Assembly (NCBI RefSeq): GCF_022009635.1
Contig: NZ_CP091716.1
Location: forward strand, 387,001-451,000
Direction of reading: 5' to 3'
Length of the DNA: 64,000 nt
Source of the DNA: Variovorax paradoxus
GTDB lineage: Bacteria > Pseudomonadota > Gammaproteobacteria > Burkholderiales > Burkholderiaceae_C
The translations under genes were made by a program, and so were the position numbers. Shown here piece after piece: positions 54,090-63,375 of the stretch (position 1 is its first letter; every line of letters begins with the position of its first letter). The notes beneath the pieces were generated by a model. The model did no database searches. It was not told the DNA's origin and was given only the letters and a program-made list of their open reading frames with translations.

Positions 54090-55079
54090 TCAGGCTTGGG
54101 CCTGTTCAGCGTTTCGTTGTGCTTGCTTTCGAGCATGTGCGGCCAGGCCCGCGCGCACCCATTCGCCTTCGGCCGAGGCCTTGCGTCGTGCTGCGATTCG
54201 TTCCCGATTGCACGGCCCATCGCCCTTTACCACGCGCCAGAATTCGCTCCAGTCGATGGGGCCCGGAATCCACTGCTGCGACTCCGGGTCGAATTGCATG
54301 TCCGGGTCGGGGATTTCGATCCCGAGATACTTCGCCTGGGGAATCGTGGCCGTCAAGAATCGTCGCCGCAACTCATCGTTCGTTGCCGTCTTGATCTTCC
54401 ATTTGATGCTTTGCTCCGAGTTCGTCGATTGCTCATCGGGGGGGCCGAACATCATCATGCAAGGCCACCACCAGCGGTTGACCGCATCCTGCGCCATCCT
54501 GCGCTGATCCTCGGACCCGTTCATCAGAACCATCATCGACTCGTAGCCCTGTCGCTGATGGAAGCTTTCTTCCTTGCACACCAGCACCATGGCCCGGGCA
54601 TAAGGCCCGTAGGAGCAGCGACACAGCGGAATCTGGTTCATGATGGCCGCGCCATCGGCGAGCCAGCCAATCACGGCAATGTCGGCCCAGGTCAGCGTCG
54701 GATAGTTGAAGACACTGGAGTACTTTGCAACTCCGGTGAGCAGCTGGTCCATCAGGTCCTCGCGAGAGACACCGAGTGTCTCGGTGGCCCCATAGATATA
54801 CAGACCGTGGCCCGCCTCATCCTGGATCTTGGCCATCATCTGCAGTTTCCGACGGATCGTCGGCGCGCGCGTGACCCAGTTCGCCTCGGGATACATCCCG
54901 ATGATTTCGGAATGCGCATGCTGCGACATCTGCCGGATCATGGTGCGGCGATATGCGGACGGCATTTCGTCCATCGCCTCGATCTTCTCTCCGGCATCGA
55001 TCCGGCTCTGAAATCGTGCCAGGAACTCCTCGTCCTCCGTGGCGGTCACCTCTGCGCCGATCAATCCCTGGGAATACAT
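54090..55079 (-). CDS. paaA: Phenylacetyl-CoA 1,2-epoxidase catalytic subunit PaaA
   Basis: PaaA is the di-iron monooxygenase subunit that epoxidises the ring of phenylacetyl-CoA. The 329-residue product has the ferritin-like ligands in [23 protein letters not shown] (E-x-x-H) and [19 protein letters not shown] (second E-x-x-H). [20 protein letters not shown] and the C-terminal [18 protein letters not shown] also fit. ATG 55079 is chosen because GGAG lies 8-10 bases upstream and the preceding 18 codons are not conserved. It heads the operon. Confidence 0.97.
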   Translation of the reverse strand: MYSQGLIGAEVTATEDEEFLARFQSRIDAGEKIEAMDEMPSAYRRTMIRQMSQHAHSEIIGMYPEANWVTRAPTIRRKLQMMAKIQDEAGHGLYIYGATETLGVSREDLMDQLLTGVAKYSSVFNYPTLTWADIAVIGWLADGAAIMNQIPLCRCSYGPYARAMVLVCKEESFHQRQGYESMMVLMNGSEDQRRMAQDAVNRWWWPCMMMFGPPDEQSTNSEQSIKWKIKTATNDELRRRFLTATIPQAKYLGIEIPDPDMQFDPESQQWIPGPIDWSEFWRVVKGDGPCNRERIAARRKASAEGEWVRAGLAAHARKQAQRNAEQAQA

Positions 55080-55157
55080 CGCAGTCTCCTGAAGTCGGGG
55101 AAAACATGGGAACGCTGGAATGACGGCACGCACGCCGGCATCTCAACTCCAACTCTT

Positions 55158-55199
55158 AGTTTACGCTACAGGTTTTGGTATGACAACGAGAATCTGTAG
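55158..55199 (-). promoter_or_regulatory. paaABCDE promoter with candidate PaaX operator
   Basis: Reading leftward, TTGTCA (-35, 55186-55181) and TAAACT (-10, 55163-55158) are 17 bases apart and ~80 bases upstream of paaA. An inverted repeat CTACAG-N22-CTGTAG (55166-55171 and 55194-55199) overlaps the spacer and the upstream side of the -35. The same repeat, with the same spacing and the same distance to the -10, occurs at the paaG promoter. Confidence 0.65.
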
Positions 55200-55261
55200 T
55201 GGTTCGATACAGCTTTTATCGAAGCGGCGACCACGGTCATCGTTGCACCAGCGCAGGGCGT

Positions 55262-55987
55262 TTAGGATCCGAGATACGAGGCTTGAACGCGCGGATCGGC
55301 GCGGACCGCTGCCGCGGGCCCTTCGAGCGTCACGGACCCTGTTTCCATGACGTAGGCGCGGTTCGCGAACTCGAGTGCAAGCGTCGCGTTCTGCTCGATC
55401 AGGAGAATGGTCATGCCTTGCTGCTTGAGCGCATGGAGCGCCTCGAATACCTGCTTCACGATCAGCGGAGCCAAGCCCATACTGGGTTCGTCCAGCAGAA
55501 GAAGCCTCGGTCGGACCATCATGGCACGGGCGATCGCCACCATTTGCTGTTGGCCCCCGGACAGCCGGCCCGCGGCGATGCTGCGCTTTTCATGAAGGAT
55601 GGGAAAAGCTTGGTAGGCCCAGTCCATGCGCGCACGCTCGCGACGCTGAACTCGACTGAGGGACCACGCGCCGAGTTGAAGGTTGTCCTCGACGGACAGC
55701 GATGGAAAAACGTGTCGCCCCTCAGGCACCTGCGCAATGCCCCGACTGATGCGGCGATGTGCGGGCACGCGATCGAGCGACTCGCCGGCGAATCGCATGC
55801 TGCCGGCAGACAGATCCTGGACGCCAGAGATGGTTCGCATCAAGGTGGTCTTGCCAGCCCCGTTTGCACCGATGATGGCGACCACCTCGCCTTCGAAGAC
55901 GTCCAGCGATATGCCGTGCAGCACCTCGACGCGGCCATAGCAGGACTTCGCATCGACGACCGACAGCAACGCTTCTTTATCACTCAT
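55262..55987 (-). CDS. livF: LivF-type ABC transporter ATPase
   Basis: This is the second ATPase of a branched-chain-amino-acid-type (HAAT) importer. The 241-residue product has Walker A GANGAGKTT near 40, LSGGQQQMVAIARAMM signature, Walker B LLLLDEPSMGLAP and the LivF-typical PEGRHVFPSLSVEDNL. It overlaps livG by 4 bases and ends the leftward paaG-paaI-liv unit. The substrate is probably phenylacetate or a related aromatic acid, by context. Confidence 0.93.
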   Translation of the reverse strand: MSDKEALLSVVDAKSCYGRVEVLHGISLDVFEGEVVAIIGANGAGKTTLMRTISGVQDLSAGSMRFAGESLDRVPAHRRISRGIAQVPEGRHVFPSLSVEDNLQLGAWSLSRVQRRERARMDWAYQAFPILHEKRSIAAGRLSGGQQQMVAIARAMMVRPRLLLLDEPSMGLAPLIVKQVFEALHALKQQGMTILLIEQNATLALEFANRAYVMETGSVTLEGPAAAVRADPRVQASYLGS

Positions 55988-56748
55988 GCGGCTTGCCCCA
56001 GATATGCTTCAATCACCGCTGAGTCGGAGCGAACCTCTTCCGCGGAACCGCTTGCGATCTGCCGCCCGAAGTTGAGCACCACGATGTGGTCCGAGATTTT
56101 CATGACCATTCGCATGTCGTGCTCCACCAGGACGATGGTGACGCCGGTTGCGGCGATCTTGCAGATGATGGCGCTGATCTCTTCGGTCTCGCTCGGGTTG
56201 CATCCGGCTGCAGGCTCGTCGAGCAGCAGCACCTTGGGTCCGGCCGCAAGGGCACGCGCGATCTCCAGTCGCTTCAGTGCACCGTACGACAGCGATGCGG
56301 CAGCCCGGTCGGCCAGGTTTTCCAGGCCGACTGCCCGAAGGCTTTCCATGGCCAGCGAACGCGACTCCTGCTGTTCCCGCCGTACCGAGGGCAGTGCCAG
56401 TGCATGGGCCAGGATCCCATGGCGTTCGCGCAGGTGGCGACCGACCAGCACGTTCTCGATGGCGGACATGCTTTGAAAAATCTGCAGGTTCTGGAACGTC
56501 CGGGTCAGGCCCCGTTGCGCCAGCTGGTGCGGAGCCAGGCCCGTCACCACTTCGTTGCCGATCCGAACCTGGCCGGCCCGGGGCCGGTAGAGTCCGGAGA
56601 TCACGTTGAACAACGTGGTTTTACCGGCGCCGTTCGGGCCAATCACTGCGAGGATTTCACCCGGCGCGGCGGAAAACGAAACGCAATCGAGCGCTCTGAG
56701 TCCGCCGAAGTCGATCCCGACCTCAGCCACCTCAAGAAGTGATGTCAT
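55984..56748 (-). CDS. livG: LivG-type ABC transporter ATPase
   Basis: The 254-residue product has Walker A GPNGAGKTT near 37, LivG-type GLTRTFQNLQIFQSMSAIENVL, LSYGALKRLEIARAL as the signature, and Walker B LLLDEPAAGCNPSET. It partners LivF on the cytoplasmic face of the importer. It overlaps livM by 17 bases and livF by 4, so translation is coupled. Confidence 0.93.
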   Translation of the reverse strand: MTSLLEVAEVGIDFGGLRALDCVSFSAAPGEILAVIGPNGAGKTTLFNVISGLYRPRAGQVRIGNEVVTGLAPHQLAQRGLTRTFQNLQIFQSMSAIENVLVGRHLRERHGILAHALALPSVRREQQESRSLAMESLRAVGLENLADRAAASLSYGALKRLEIARALAAGPKVLLLDEPAAGCNPSETEEISAIICKIAATGVTIVLVEHDMRMVMKISDHIVVLNFGRQIASGSAEEVRSDSAVIEAYLGQAA

Positions 56749-57700
56749 GGCGGTTCCTGGACTGGAGGGCGCGAGCGAGGGAGGGAACGATGCCCGCCCT
56801 CAGGAAGATGGCCGACGCAACCATGACGAAGCCGATGAATGCCTGCTCGTAGTCATGCAGGCTGCTGAGCACCTGCGGCAGCAGCACAAGCAATGCGGCG
56901 CCCACGACAGAGCCCAGGACGGAGCCCATGCCGCCGAGAACGACCATGGTCACCAGTTGAACCGAGACCATGAAGTCCGACAGCCCCGGTGTGACGTGCC
57001 CGTTGAATAGCGCGATGAGGCTGCCCGCGACCGAGGCGTAGCACGCGGAGAGCACGAAGACAAACAGCTTCTGGCGGGCGATGTCGACTCCCAGGGAGGA
57101 CGAAGCGATTTCGCTGTCCCTGAGGGCGCGCAGCGCGAGTCCCGTGGGGCTGTTGGCGAGATTCAACGCGATCCACGCGCCGATCATCAGCAACGAGCCG
57201 GTCAATGCGTACCAGAAGATGTTGCCCCGCATGTCCCAGCCGAACAATGCCCTGCGAACGACCTGCATCCCGTCCGGGCCGCCCGACCATGCAACCTGGT
57301 TGGTCAGCGCCATGAACACCAGGACGCCGAAGCCCAACGTTCCCACCGCAAGGTAATGGCCCTTCAGTCGAAGGATGGGGCGGCCGACGACGAAGGCCAG
57401 GGCCGCCGACACCAGGACGCCCCCCGGCAGCGTCACTGCCGGGCTCAAGCCCCATCGGGACGAACCCACTGCCACGGCATAGGCGCCGATGGCCAGAAAC
57501 GCCCCGTGGCCCAGGCTCACCTGACCGCCGTAGCCCATCATGAGGTTAAGCCCGATCGCCGCAAGCGAGTAGATCCATACGAGGACGATGACGCGCAGAT
57601 GGAAATTGGCCGTGAACACGAATGGCAACAGCACGATGACTGCGGCAAGGAGCAACAGGCTCGCCAGCGGCCTCGGGCGAGCGACACCGCGGCTACGCAC
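56732..57700 (-). CDS. livM: LivM-type ABC transporter permease
   Basis: The 322-residue inner-membrane permease has about eight to nine hydrophobic segments and LivM motifs GLNLMMGYGGQVSLGHGAFLAIGAY near 50 and ALRDSEIASSSLGVDIARQKLFVFVLSACYASVAGSL near 193. The start is GTG 57700, overlapping the end of livH by 8 bases. Confidence 0.92.
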   Translation of the reverse strand: MRSRGVARPRPLASLLLLAAVIVLLPFVFTANFHLRVIVLVWIYSLAAIGLNLMMGYGGQVSLGHGAFLAIGAYAVAVGSSRWGLSPAVTLPGGVLVSAALAFVVGRPILRLKGHYLAVGTLGFGVLVFMALTNQVAWSGGPDGMQVVRRALFGWDMRGNIFWYALTGSLLMIGAWIALNLANSPTGLALRALRDSEIASSSLGVDIARQKLFVFVLSACYASVAGSLIALFNGHVTPGLSDFMVSVQLVTMVVLGGMGSVLGSVVGAALLVLLPQVLSSLHDYEQAFIGFVMVASAIFLRAGIVPSLARALQSRNRHDITS

Positions 57701-58565
57701 GAGTCACCTCTCCCGAACCGACCAGGCCATTCGGGAAGAAGAACAGGGCCAGCATGATGACCACAAAGGCAGTGGCATCCTTGTAGTCGGAGGAGATATA
57801 GCCGGCGGACATTGCCTCGCTGAGTCCGACCAGAAGCCCGCCAAGCACGGCACCAGGGATGCTTCCCATGCCACCGAGGATCGCGGCCGCAAAGCCTTTC
57901 AATGCGAGCAGCGTGCCCATCTCGTAGTTGGCAAGAGCAATGGGCGCGATCAGGATGCCGGACACGGCCCCGAGCGAAGCCGAGATTAAAAAGCTGAGTC
58001 GCACGATGTTGCTGACCCGGATGCCCATCAGCGTCGCAGCCATGGGATCGGAGGAAGCAGCGATCAACCCCTTCCCCAGCAGCGTCTTCCTCATGAACAG
58101 CCACAGCAATAGAACTGCACCCAAAGTACCAGCGACCACGATGAGGCTCTGGGGTTGCACGACCGCGCCCCCGATCGAGATGGAGGCACCTGGCACGACG
58201 GCAGGCAGCGAGGCGACGCCCGTACCGAAGATCGGCCGGGCGAGGCCGCGTATCAGAATGGATGCGCCGATCGTGATGATGATCAGCATGATCACCGGCG
58301 CATTCTTCGCAGGTCGGATGGCAACGTCATACAGCAATAGCCCGACGACGGCCGTGGCCGCCACGGCAAGGAACGCGGCGAGCGGGTAGGGAAGGCCTGC
58401 ACCGAGCAGCAGGACACACGTCATCGCGCCTAGCATGACGAATTCGCCTTGGGCGAAATTCACCACATGCGAAGAGTTGTAGATGATGTTGAAGCCGACT
58501 GCGATGGCGCCATAGATGACGCCAACGGAAATGCCGGCAAGTGCAAACTGCAGGAATTCGGTCAT
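57693..58565 (-). CDS. livH: LivH-type ABC transporter permease
   Basis: The 290-residue permease has the LivH N-terminus (AGISVGVIYGAIAVGFNIIYNSSHVVNFAQGEFVMLGAM) and the conserved GFAAAILGGMGSIPGAVLGGLLVGLSEAM near 225, with about eight membrane segments. It follows the binding-protein gene by 31 bases and pairs with LivM. Confidence 0.93.
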   Translation of the reverse strand: MTEFLQFALAGISVGVIYGAIAVGFNIIYNSSHVVNFAQGEFVMLGAMTCVLLLGAGLPYPLAAFLAVAATAVVGLLLYDVAIRPAKNAPVIMLIIITIGASILIRGLARPIFGTGVASLPAVVPGASISIGGAVVQPQSLIVVAGTLGAVLLLWLFMRKTLLGKGLIAASSDPMAATLMGIRVSNIVRLSFLISASLGAVSGILIAPIALANYEMGTLLALKGFAAAILGGMGSIPGAVLGGLLVGLSEAMSAGYISSDYKDATAFVVIMLALFFFPNGLVGSGEVTRA

Positions 58566-58596
58566 GGAGAGGCACGCCTGGGCCAGCGACCCGAGC

Positions 58597-59736
58597 TTAT
58601 TGTTTGAGAGACCAGTCGCCGTTCTTGATGTCGACCATGTACAGCGAGCTTCGGTCCAGACCGTTGTGATCCGTCGGGCTCAGGTTGTACGTGCCGGTGA
58701 CGCCCATGTAGTTTTTGGTCGTTTCCAACGCGTTCCGGATGGCCGCGGGATTGCTGGAGCCGGCGCGCTTGATGGCGTTCACGATGAGCATCAGCGCGTC
58801 GTAGCTGTAGCCGCCGAACGAGGAAGCGTCCTTGCCGCTCACCTTCTTGTACGTGGCGGCGTAGGCCACCGGAACAGCTCGCGCAGGATCATTCGGGCCG
58901 AGCTTGTCTGCGACGACCAGGAGAGGTCCAGGCAGGCGAACGCGCTCGCTCGCGGGGCCCGCCATCTGGATGTATTCCTTGGAAGCCGATCCGTTCGCGT
59001 GGTACTGCGGGAAGGGCAGGCCCAGTTGTCCATAGTTGCGCGTGACGACCGCGAGCGGCTGCCCGAATCCGCCGACGAAAACCGCATCGACACCCTTGGT
59101 GTTCTTGATCTTGGTCAGCTGCGGAGTCATGTCGATGTCCTTCGCGTTGAAGTTCTCATCGGCAATCACCTTGATTCCCTGCGCTGCCGCCGCGGCCGTA
59201 CATTCCTTGCGCATGGACTTGCCCACGCCATCGGTTCCGGTCATCAAAGCGATGTTCTTGTAGCCCCGCGCCTTCATGTCCAATGCGATGGCCGAGCAAA
59301 CCATCCGGTCGTCGTGCGGCGTCTTGAAGACGAACGGCCGAACGGGCTGGACGATCTCGATTCCGGCGGCCAGGGAAATCAGTGGCACCTTCGCTTCGTC
59401 GAAGACCGGCGCGATGGCCAGGGTTCCGCCGGTCGTGCTGGCACCCATCGCCGCAACCACTTTATCTTCTTCGATCAGCCGGGTGGCGAAAGTGCGCGTG
59501 GTGTTTGCATCGGAGGTGTCGTCGTAGATTACGAGTTCGAGCGGGCGGCCGAGCACGCCACCCGACTTGTTGATCTCGCCGACGTAGTGTTTGAGCGTGA
59601 TCTCCTGCGGCTCGCCAAGGAAGGCCGCCGGCCCCGTTCTCGAGATGACGGCGCCGATCTTGATCGGATCGGCGGCGTACACGGGATGGATTGCCAGCGC
59701 AAGCAGGCTTGCCAAAAGCAACTTCATGGTTTTCAC
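58597..59736 (-). CDS. livK: Periplasmic binding protein of the liv-type transporter
   Basis: The 379-residue product has a signal peptide (KLLLASLLALAIHPVYA, cleavage after ~22) and a type I periplasmic binding fold (PIKIGAVISRTGPAAFLGEPQ, GVLGRPLELVIYDDTSD, GASTTGGTLAIAPVFDEAKVPLIS). The start is GTG 59736: an AAGGAG site is 6 bases upstream, whereas the ATG three codons later is too far from it. It is the first liv gene, 67 bases after paaI. Ligand is inferred as phenylacetate or a similar aromatic acid. Confidence 0.9.
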   Translation of the reverse strand: MKTMKLLLASLLALAIHPVYAADPIKIGAVISRTGPAAFLGEPQEITLKHYVGEINKSGGVLGRPLELVIYDDTSDANTTRTFATRLIEEDKVVAAMGASTTGGTLAIAPVFDEAKVPLISLAAGIEIVQPVRPFVFKTPHDDRMVCSAIALDMKARGYKNIALMTGTDGVGKSMRKECTAAAAAQGIKVIADENFNAKDIDMTPQLTKIKNTKGVDAVFVGGFGQPLAVVTRNYGQLGLPFPQYHANGSASKEYIQMAGPASERVRLPGPLLVVADKLGPNDPARAVPVAYAATYKKVSGKDASSFGGYSYDALMLIVNAIKRAGSSNPAAIRNALETTKNYMGVTGTYNLSPTDHNGLDRSSLYMVDIKNGDWSLKQ

Positions 59737-59803
59737 GTTGTCTCCTTCTAGTAAATACTGGCCGAGCTGATTGCATCGACCGATGACCCGGTAGCCGGGG
59801 TTT

Positions 59804-60238
59804 CTATTGCGGGAAATGAGTTCCTTCGATCAGCCTGGAGTGCCCGCGAAATTCGGCAATCAGCTGGTGATCCGCATCGCGCACGGCCACGTCGTAGATG
59901 CCGGAACGGCCCGTCAGGCTGCGTTCCTCTGCAGTCGCTGTATATCGACCGCGGTTGAGGCCGGCCTTGATGAATGCAATGGTGCAGAACTGGCCCACCG
60001 CCATGTGATTGCGCGAATTGCATGCGTAGGCGAACGCAGAGTCGGCAAGCAGGAAGATCAGCCCGCCGTGCGCCATTCCGAAGCCGTTCACTGCCGTCTC
60101 GTCGAACTCCATCGACAGTCGGGCGGTCCCTGGCCCGATCGCATCCACGGTCATCCCGAAGCGCTGCAGCGTCTTGTCGCTGGCGCTCATCAGCTGCGCG
60201 CAGCTTTCCGCCATGCGCCGCTCTTCTTCGCCGCTCAT
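59804..60238 (-). CDS. paaI: Hydroxyphenylacetyl-CoA thioesterase PaaI
   Basis: PaaI is a hotdog-fold thioesterase that rescues CoA from dead-end ring-hydroxylated phenylacetyl-CoA products. The 144-residue product has the family catalytic stretch NGFGMAHGGLIFLLADSAFAYACNS (Asp near 66) and HMAVGQFCTIAFIKAG. ATG 60238 overlaps the end of paaG by 4 bases and gives the usual size. Confidence 0.94.
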   Translation of the reverse strand: MSGEEERRMAESCAQLMSASDKTLQRFGMTVDAIGPGTARLSMEFDETAVNGFGMAHGGLIFLLADSAFAYACNSRNHMAVGQFCTIAFIKAGLNRGRYTATAEERSLTGRSGIYDVAVRDADHQLIAEFRGHSRLIEGTHFPQ

Positions 60239-61047
60239 GATTTCACCTGCAGCGACACGGACTGCGGCTCGCGCTTTCCCAGGAACGCGGCAAGCGCCTC
60301 CTGGTATTCCGGTGCTTGACCCGCAATGGTCTGCAGGTCGCGCTCCACGTCCAGTTGTTCGTCCAGGGAGTTCGTGCTGCTGGAGTCCAGCGCACGCTTG
60401 GAGAGCGACAACCCCGACGCCGGCATCGTCGCAAGCCGTCGCGCGAGTTCCATCGCGCCCTTGCGCAAGTCTGCATCGTCGAAGAGGGCCCAGACCAAGC
60501 CCCACTCGCTCGCGGTTTTGGCGTCGACGGATTCGCCCAGCAGGATCATCGCCCGCGCGCGATGCGGCCCCAACAACCTGGGCAGCAGCCAGGTCGCACC
60601 GGAGTCCGGCACGAGGCCCAATTTCGAGAAGGCCATCACGAATCGCGCCGACCGGGCAGCGACGACGATGTCGCACGCGAGGGCGAGGCTGGCTCCTGCT
60701 CCCGCTGCAACGCCGTTGACCGCGGCGATCACCGGCACCGGAACGGCACGAAGCGCTCGAATCAAACGGTTGTAGCGCCTGTCCAGGTGGTCGCCGAGCG
60801 ACTTGATGGGTCCGTTCGGATCGGCAGCTTCGACAAGGTCCTGCCCGGCGCAAAACGCCTTGCCGGCGCCCGTGAGGATCACGCAGCGGATCCCCGAATC
60901 GTCCGCGATGCCATTCAACGCATTCAACAGCGCCTCGTGCATGTCGATCGTGAACGCGTTGAAGCTGGCCGGCCGATTCAGCTCGATCAGCAGGCAATCC
61001 TGCGTTCGGGTTGCTACGACGGAATCGACCACCTTGTTCTCCTGCAT
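60235..61047 (-). CDS. paaG: Ring 1,2-epoxyphenylacetyl-CoA isomerase PaaG
   Basis: PaaG, a crotonase-fold enzyme, isomerises the ring epoxide to the oxepin form. The 270-residue product has LNRPASFNAFTIDMHEALLNALN, the oxyanion-hole segments GAGKAFCAGQDL near 60 and AAVNGVAAGAGASLALACDIVVA near 110, and the catalytic-Asp region FSKLGLVPDSGATWLLPRLLG near 142. It is the first gene of the leftward paaG-paaI-liv unit and is divergent from paaX. Confidence 0.93.
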   Translation of the reverse strand: MQENKVVDSVVATRTQDCLLIELNRPASFNAFTIDMHEALLNALNGIADDSGIRCVILTGAGKAFCAGQDLVEAADPNGPIKSLGDHLDRRYNRLIRALRAVPVPVIAAVNGVAAGAGASLALACDIVVAARSARFVMAFSKLGLVPDSGATWLLPRLLGPHRARAMILLGESVDAKTASEWGLVWALFDDADLRKGAMELARRLATMPASGLSLSKRALDSSSTNSLDEQLDVERDLQTIAGQAPEYQEALAAFLGKREPQSVSLQVKS

Positions 61048-61101
61048 GGGCGCGGGAGGCGCGGGACCCGGATGTCGGATCCTGCTGCTCGCCGCTCGTT
61101 T

Positions 61102-61144
61102 TTAGTATGACACAGGATTTTATTTTGTCGAGATTTTCTGTAGT
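61102..61144 (-). promoter_or_regulatory. paaG promoter with candidate PaaX operator in paaG/paaX gap
   Basis: Leftward, TCGACA (-35, 61131-61126) and TACTAA (-10, 61107-61102) are 18 bases apart, ~55 bases upstream of paaG. ACAG (61112-61115) and CTGTAGT (61138-61144) form an inverted repeat separated by 22 bases, just as at the paaA promoter; ACAG lies 4 bases from the -10 in both. The gap also serves divergent paaX, so the repressor could autoregulate. Confidence 0.6.
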
Positions 61145-61227
61145 ACACACACCGCGGACCGACTGGCTCTTGGTGCGTGAGTTCACGAGTGCCAGAATAG
61201 GTAAAAACCAGAAAAGGCACTGACCTA

Positions 61228-62199
61228 ATGAAGGCATCCGCGAATCACAAACAGAAGCGGGCGGCGACGTTCGAAGCGGTTCTCGCGCATGCAATTGACC
61301 AGCAGCCAGTCAAGCCGAAGTCGCTCATCATGTCGATCTTCGGCGACAGCATCGTTCCGCGAGGCGGTTCGATCTGGCTTGGAGGCATCGTCAAGCTGGC
61401 TGCCTCGTTCGGCCTGGCCGAGCCCCTGGTCCGTACGTCGACGCTGCGCCTTGCCAGCGATGGCTGGCTCATGCGGCAGCAGATAGGCAAGCTCAGTTTC
61501 TACTCGATGACAGAGGCGTACGCCGCAGCCGATGCGGCTTATCAGAGCCAGATCTATGGCGCGGCGGCAAGTCTCAGGCGCAACGGGTGGACGATCTTCA
61601 AGATGTTCGCCGAACAGCTGGATCGCAAGGAGGTCTATCGCTTGACGAACATCTTGAATCGAAATGGATTCGGCCAGCTGGGCTCGGGCGTCTATATCCA
61701 TCCGAGCATCGCCAGGTCGGTGATGCAGCACATCATCCGCAGGACCGATGGCGGCGACGCCGGAGTGGCCTTCTTTTCGAGCACGCTGCGAGCGCAGGAG
61801 GGTTCATCCGCCACCCTGGCACGCGTTGCGTGGGACCTGAGCGAACTTCACTCGGGCTACCAGGAGTTCATCGAAACCTTCGAGCGGGTGCCAACGCTTC
61901 TCGATACCGGGGAGCCTGAACCGCAAACGGCCTTTGCGCTCAGGACGCTGATGGTTCATCGATTCAGGCGACTGGCGCTGAAGGATCCTCGCCTGCCGGC
62001 GGAAAGTCTGAGCGAACCTTGGCCTGGAGAAGCAGCGTTTGACCTCATGAGCAACTCTTACCAGAGGCTGGTCCCACCTTCCGAGATCTATCTGGACGGT
62101 ATCGAGGGCACGGGACTGCGCGATCGGCGCGCCTGGAAGAAGGAGATTTCCAGCCGGTTCTCGCGGGACACATCTGCGGAGCCGATGCCCATGGCGTGA
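61228..62199 (+). CDS. paaX: Phenylacetic acid catabolism repressor PaaX
   Basis: PaaX is a GntR-like winged-helix repressor released from DNA by phenylacetyl-CoA. The 323-residue product has the N-terminal PaaX domain (PKSLIMSIFGDSIVPRGGSIWLGGIVKLAASFGL, VRTSTLRLASDGWLM, QIGKLSFYSMT) and the central and C-terminal PaaX domains (RVAWDLSELHSGYQEFIETFE, LMVHRFRRLALKDPRLPAESLSEPWPG). It is divergent from paaG across a 180-base gap that holds the proposed operator. Length matches the family (~305-320). Confidence 0.95.
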   Translation: MKASANHKQKRAATFEAVLAHAIDQQPVKPKSLIMSIFGDSIVPRGGSIWLGGIVKLAASFGLAEPLVRTSTLRLASDGWLMRQQIGKLSFYSMTEAYAAADAAYQSQIYGAAASLRRNGWTIFKMFAEQLDRKEVYRLTNILNRNGFGQLGSGVYIHPSIARSVMQHIIRRTDGGDAGVAFFSSTLRAQEGSSATLARVAWDLSELHSGYQEFIETFERVPTLLDTGEPEPQTAFALRTLMVHRFRRLALKDPRLPAESLSEPWPGEAAFDLMSNSYQRLVPPSEIYLDGIEGTGLRDRRAWKKEISSRFSRDTSAEPMPMA

Positions 62200-62241
62200 A
62201 GCCCCGTTCGACTTGACGACGAACTGGACGGCTTCGGCGCT

Positions 62242-63375
62242 TCAGTCCAACTGCTCGCAGAACGCGACCAGGTCTTCGGCAAGCGCCCGCGGGTTTGTCA
62301 ATGCCGGATAGTGTCCGCCGGACGCGTGGATCCTGAAGTCTTGAACGTGGTGGAGCCGCTCGGCCCACGATCTGGGCGGCGGCGGAAAGAAGCCGCCGCC
62401 GAAGAATGAGAAGCCCACGGGCGTCGACCCTGTTCCCCCGGGTGGCGCGCCAGTGTCGTCGCGACGCCTGCCGGCGGTGTAGACCCAATTGGCCGACGCG
62501 ATCGACCCGGTGAGCCAGTAGGCCGTGATGATGGCGGCGAGGTCATCCATCCCCACCAGCGGGTTTTCGACAGCTTGCTCCGTCGTCCAGCCGTGAAACT
62601 TCTCGGCGATCCATGCTGCCAGCCCCGCAGGCGAATCGGCCAGTGCGGCGCTGGCCGTGTTGGGCCGCGTTGCCTGGATCTCGCGATAGCCCGCGTCGGC
62701 CGCAAGGCGCTTTTGCACCACCTTGATCCATTGCTGTTCGCTGTCTCCAGGTGGCCTCGCGGAGCCATCGAATCGCGGCCGCATCCCCATCATGGAGAGG
62801 TGGATCGCAGTCACCATGCGAGGAAAGTCGATGGCGAGCCAGCACGCAACCGTGCTGCCCCAATCGTTGCCATGAACGATGGCATTGCGAAAGCCCAGCC
62901 CTTCACCGATCACCTCCGCGATGCAGGCTGCCATCGAACGCGGACCCATGGGTTCCGCAGGTGCATCCGAGAAGCCAAATCCGGGAAGATCGATCAACAC
63001 CGGGTACATGCCTTGCGCGACAAGATGCCTGGCGACATGAACGAATTCGAAGCTGCAACTCGGCCAGCCGTGCAGGAGGACGAGAGGTTTCGCTCCCTCT
63101 ACTTTCCCGACGGGCAAGGTCACATGCAACCGATGTCCGGTGGAGCGGGCACGAACCATCAAGTGCTGTTCTCCGAACCTCTCGATGTCCTCGGACCAGC
63201 AATACGGTCCCGCGAGATGATCGCAAAGGCGATCGAGGTAATCCGCCTCGATTCCCTCGGTCCAGCCTGGACGCGCAACCTTCGGCTTGCGCCTGTCGTT
63301 CAGCCGCCGACGCATGTCCTGCAGCGCAGCAGCGTCGACGGGCAACGACCATTCCTGAACGGCGCCGCCGTTCAT
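62242..63375 (-). CDS. Epoxide hydrolase with EHN domain
   Basis: The 377-residue product has the epoxide-hydrolase N-terminal (EHN) domain at about 8-105 (LQDMRRRLNDRRKP, WTEGIEADYLDRLCDHL) and an alpha/beta-hydrolase core. The oxyanion segment is VLLHGWPSCSFEF near 113, the nucleophile elbow HGNDWGSTVAC near 185, and the catalytic His is in ASGGHYPALTNP. It lacks a signal peptide. It is convergent with paaX and overlaps the MaoC-like gene by 4 bases. In a pathway with a reactive ring epoxide it could be a detoxifying enzyme; that is inference. Confidence 0.85.
   Translation of the reverse strand: MNGGAVQEWSLPVDAAALQDMRRRLNDRRKPKVARPGWTEGIEADYLDRLCDHLAGPYCWSEDIERFGEQHLMVRARSTGHRLHVTLPVGKVEGAKPLVLLHGWPSCSFEFVHVARHLVAQGMYPVLIDLPGFGFSDAPAEPMGPRSMAACIAEVIGEGLGFRNAIVHGNDWGSTVACWLAIDFPRMVTAIHLSMMGMRPRFDGSARPPGDSEQQWIKVVQKRLAADAGYREIQATRPNTASAALADSPAGLAAWIAEKFHGWTTEQAVENPLVGMDDLAAIITAYWLTGSIASANWVYTAGRRRDDTGAPPGGTGSTPVGFSFFGGGFFPPPPRSWAERLHHVQDFRIHASGGHYPALTNPRALAEDLVAFCEQLD

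Noticed and set aside
59736..61294. 496-codon minus-strand frame covering paaI and reading on through paaG to 61294
   Set aside because: Only its last 144 residues are PaaI; the rest is out of frame with the well-supported paaG, so paaI starts at 60238.
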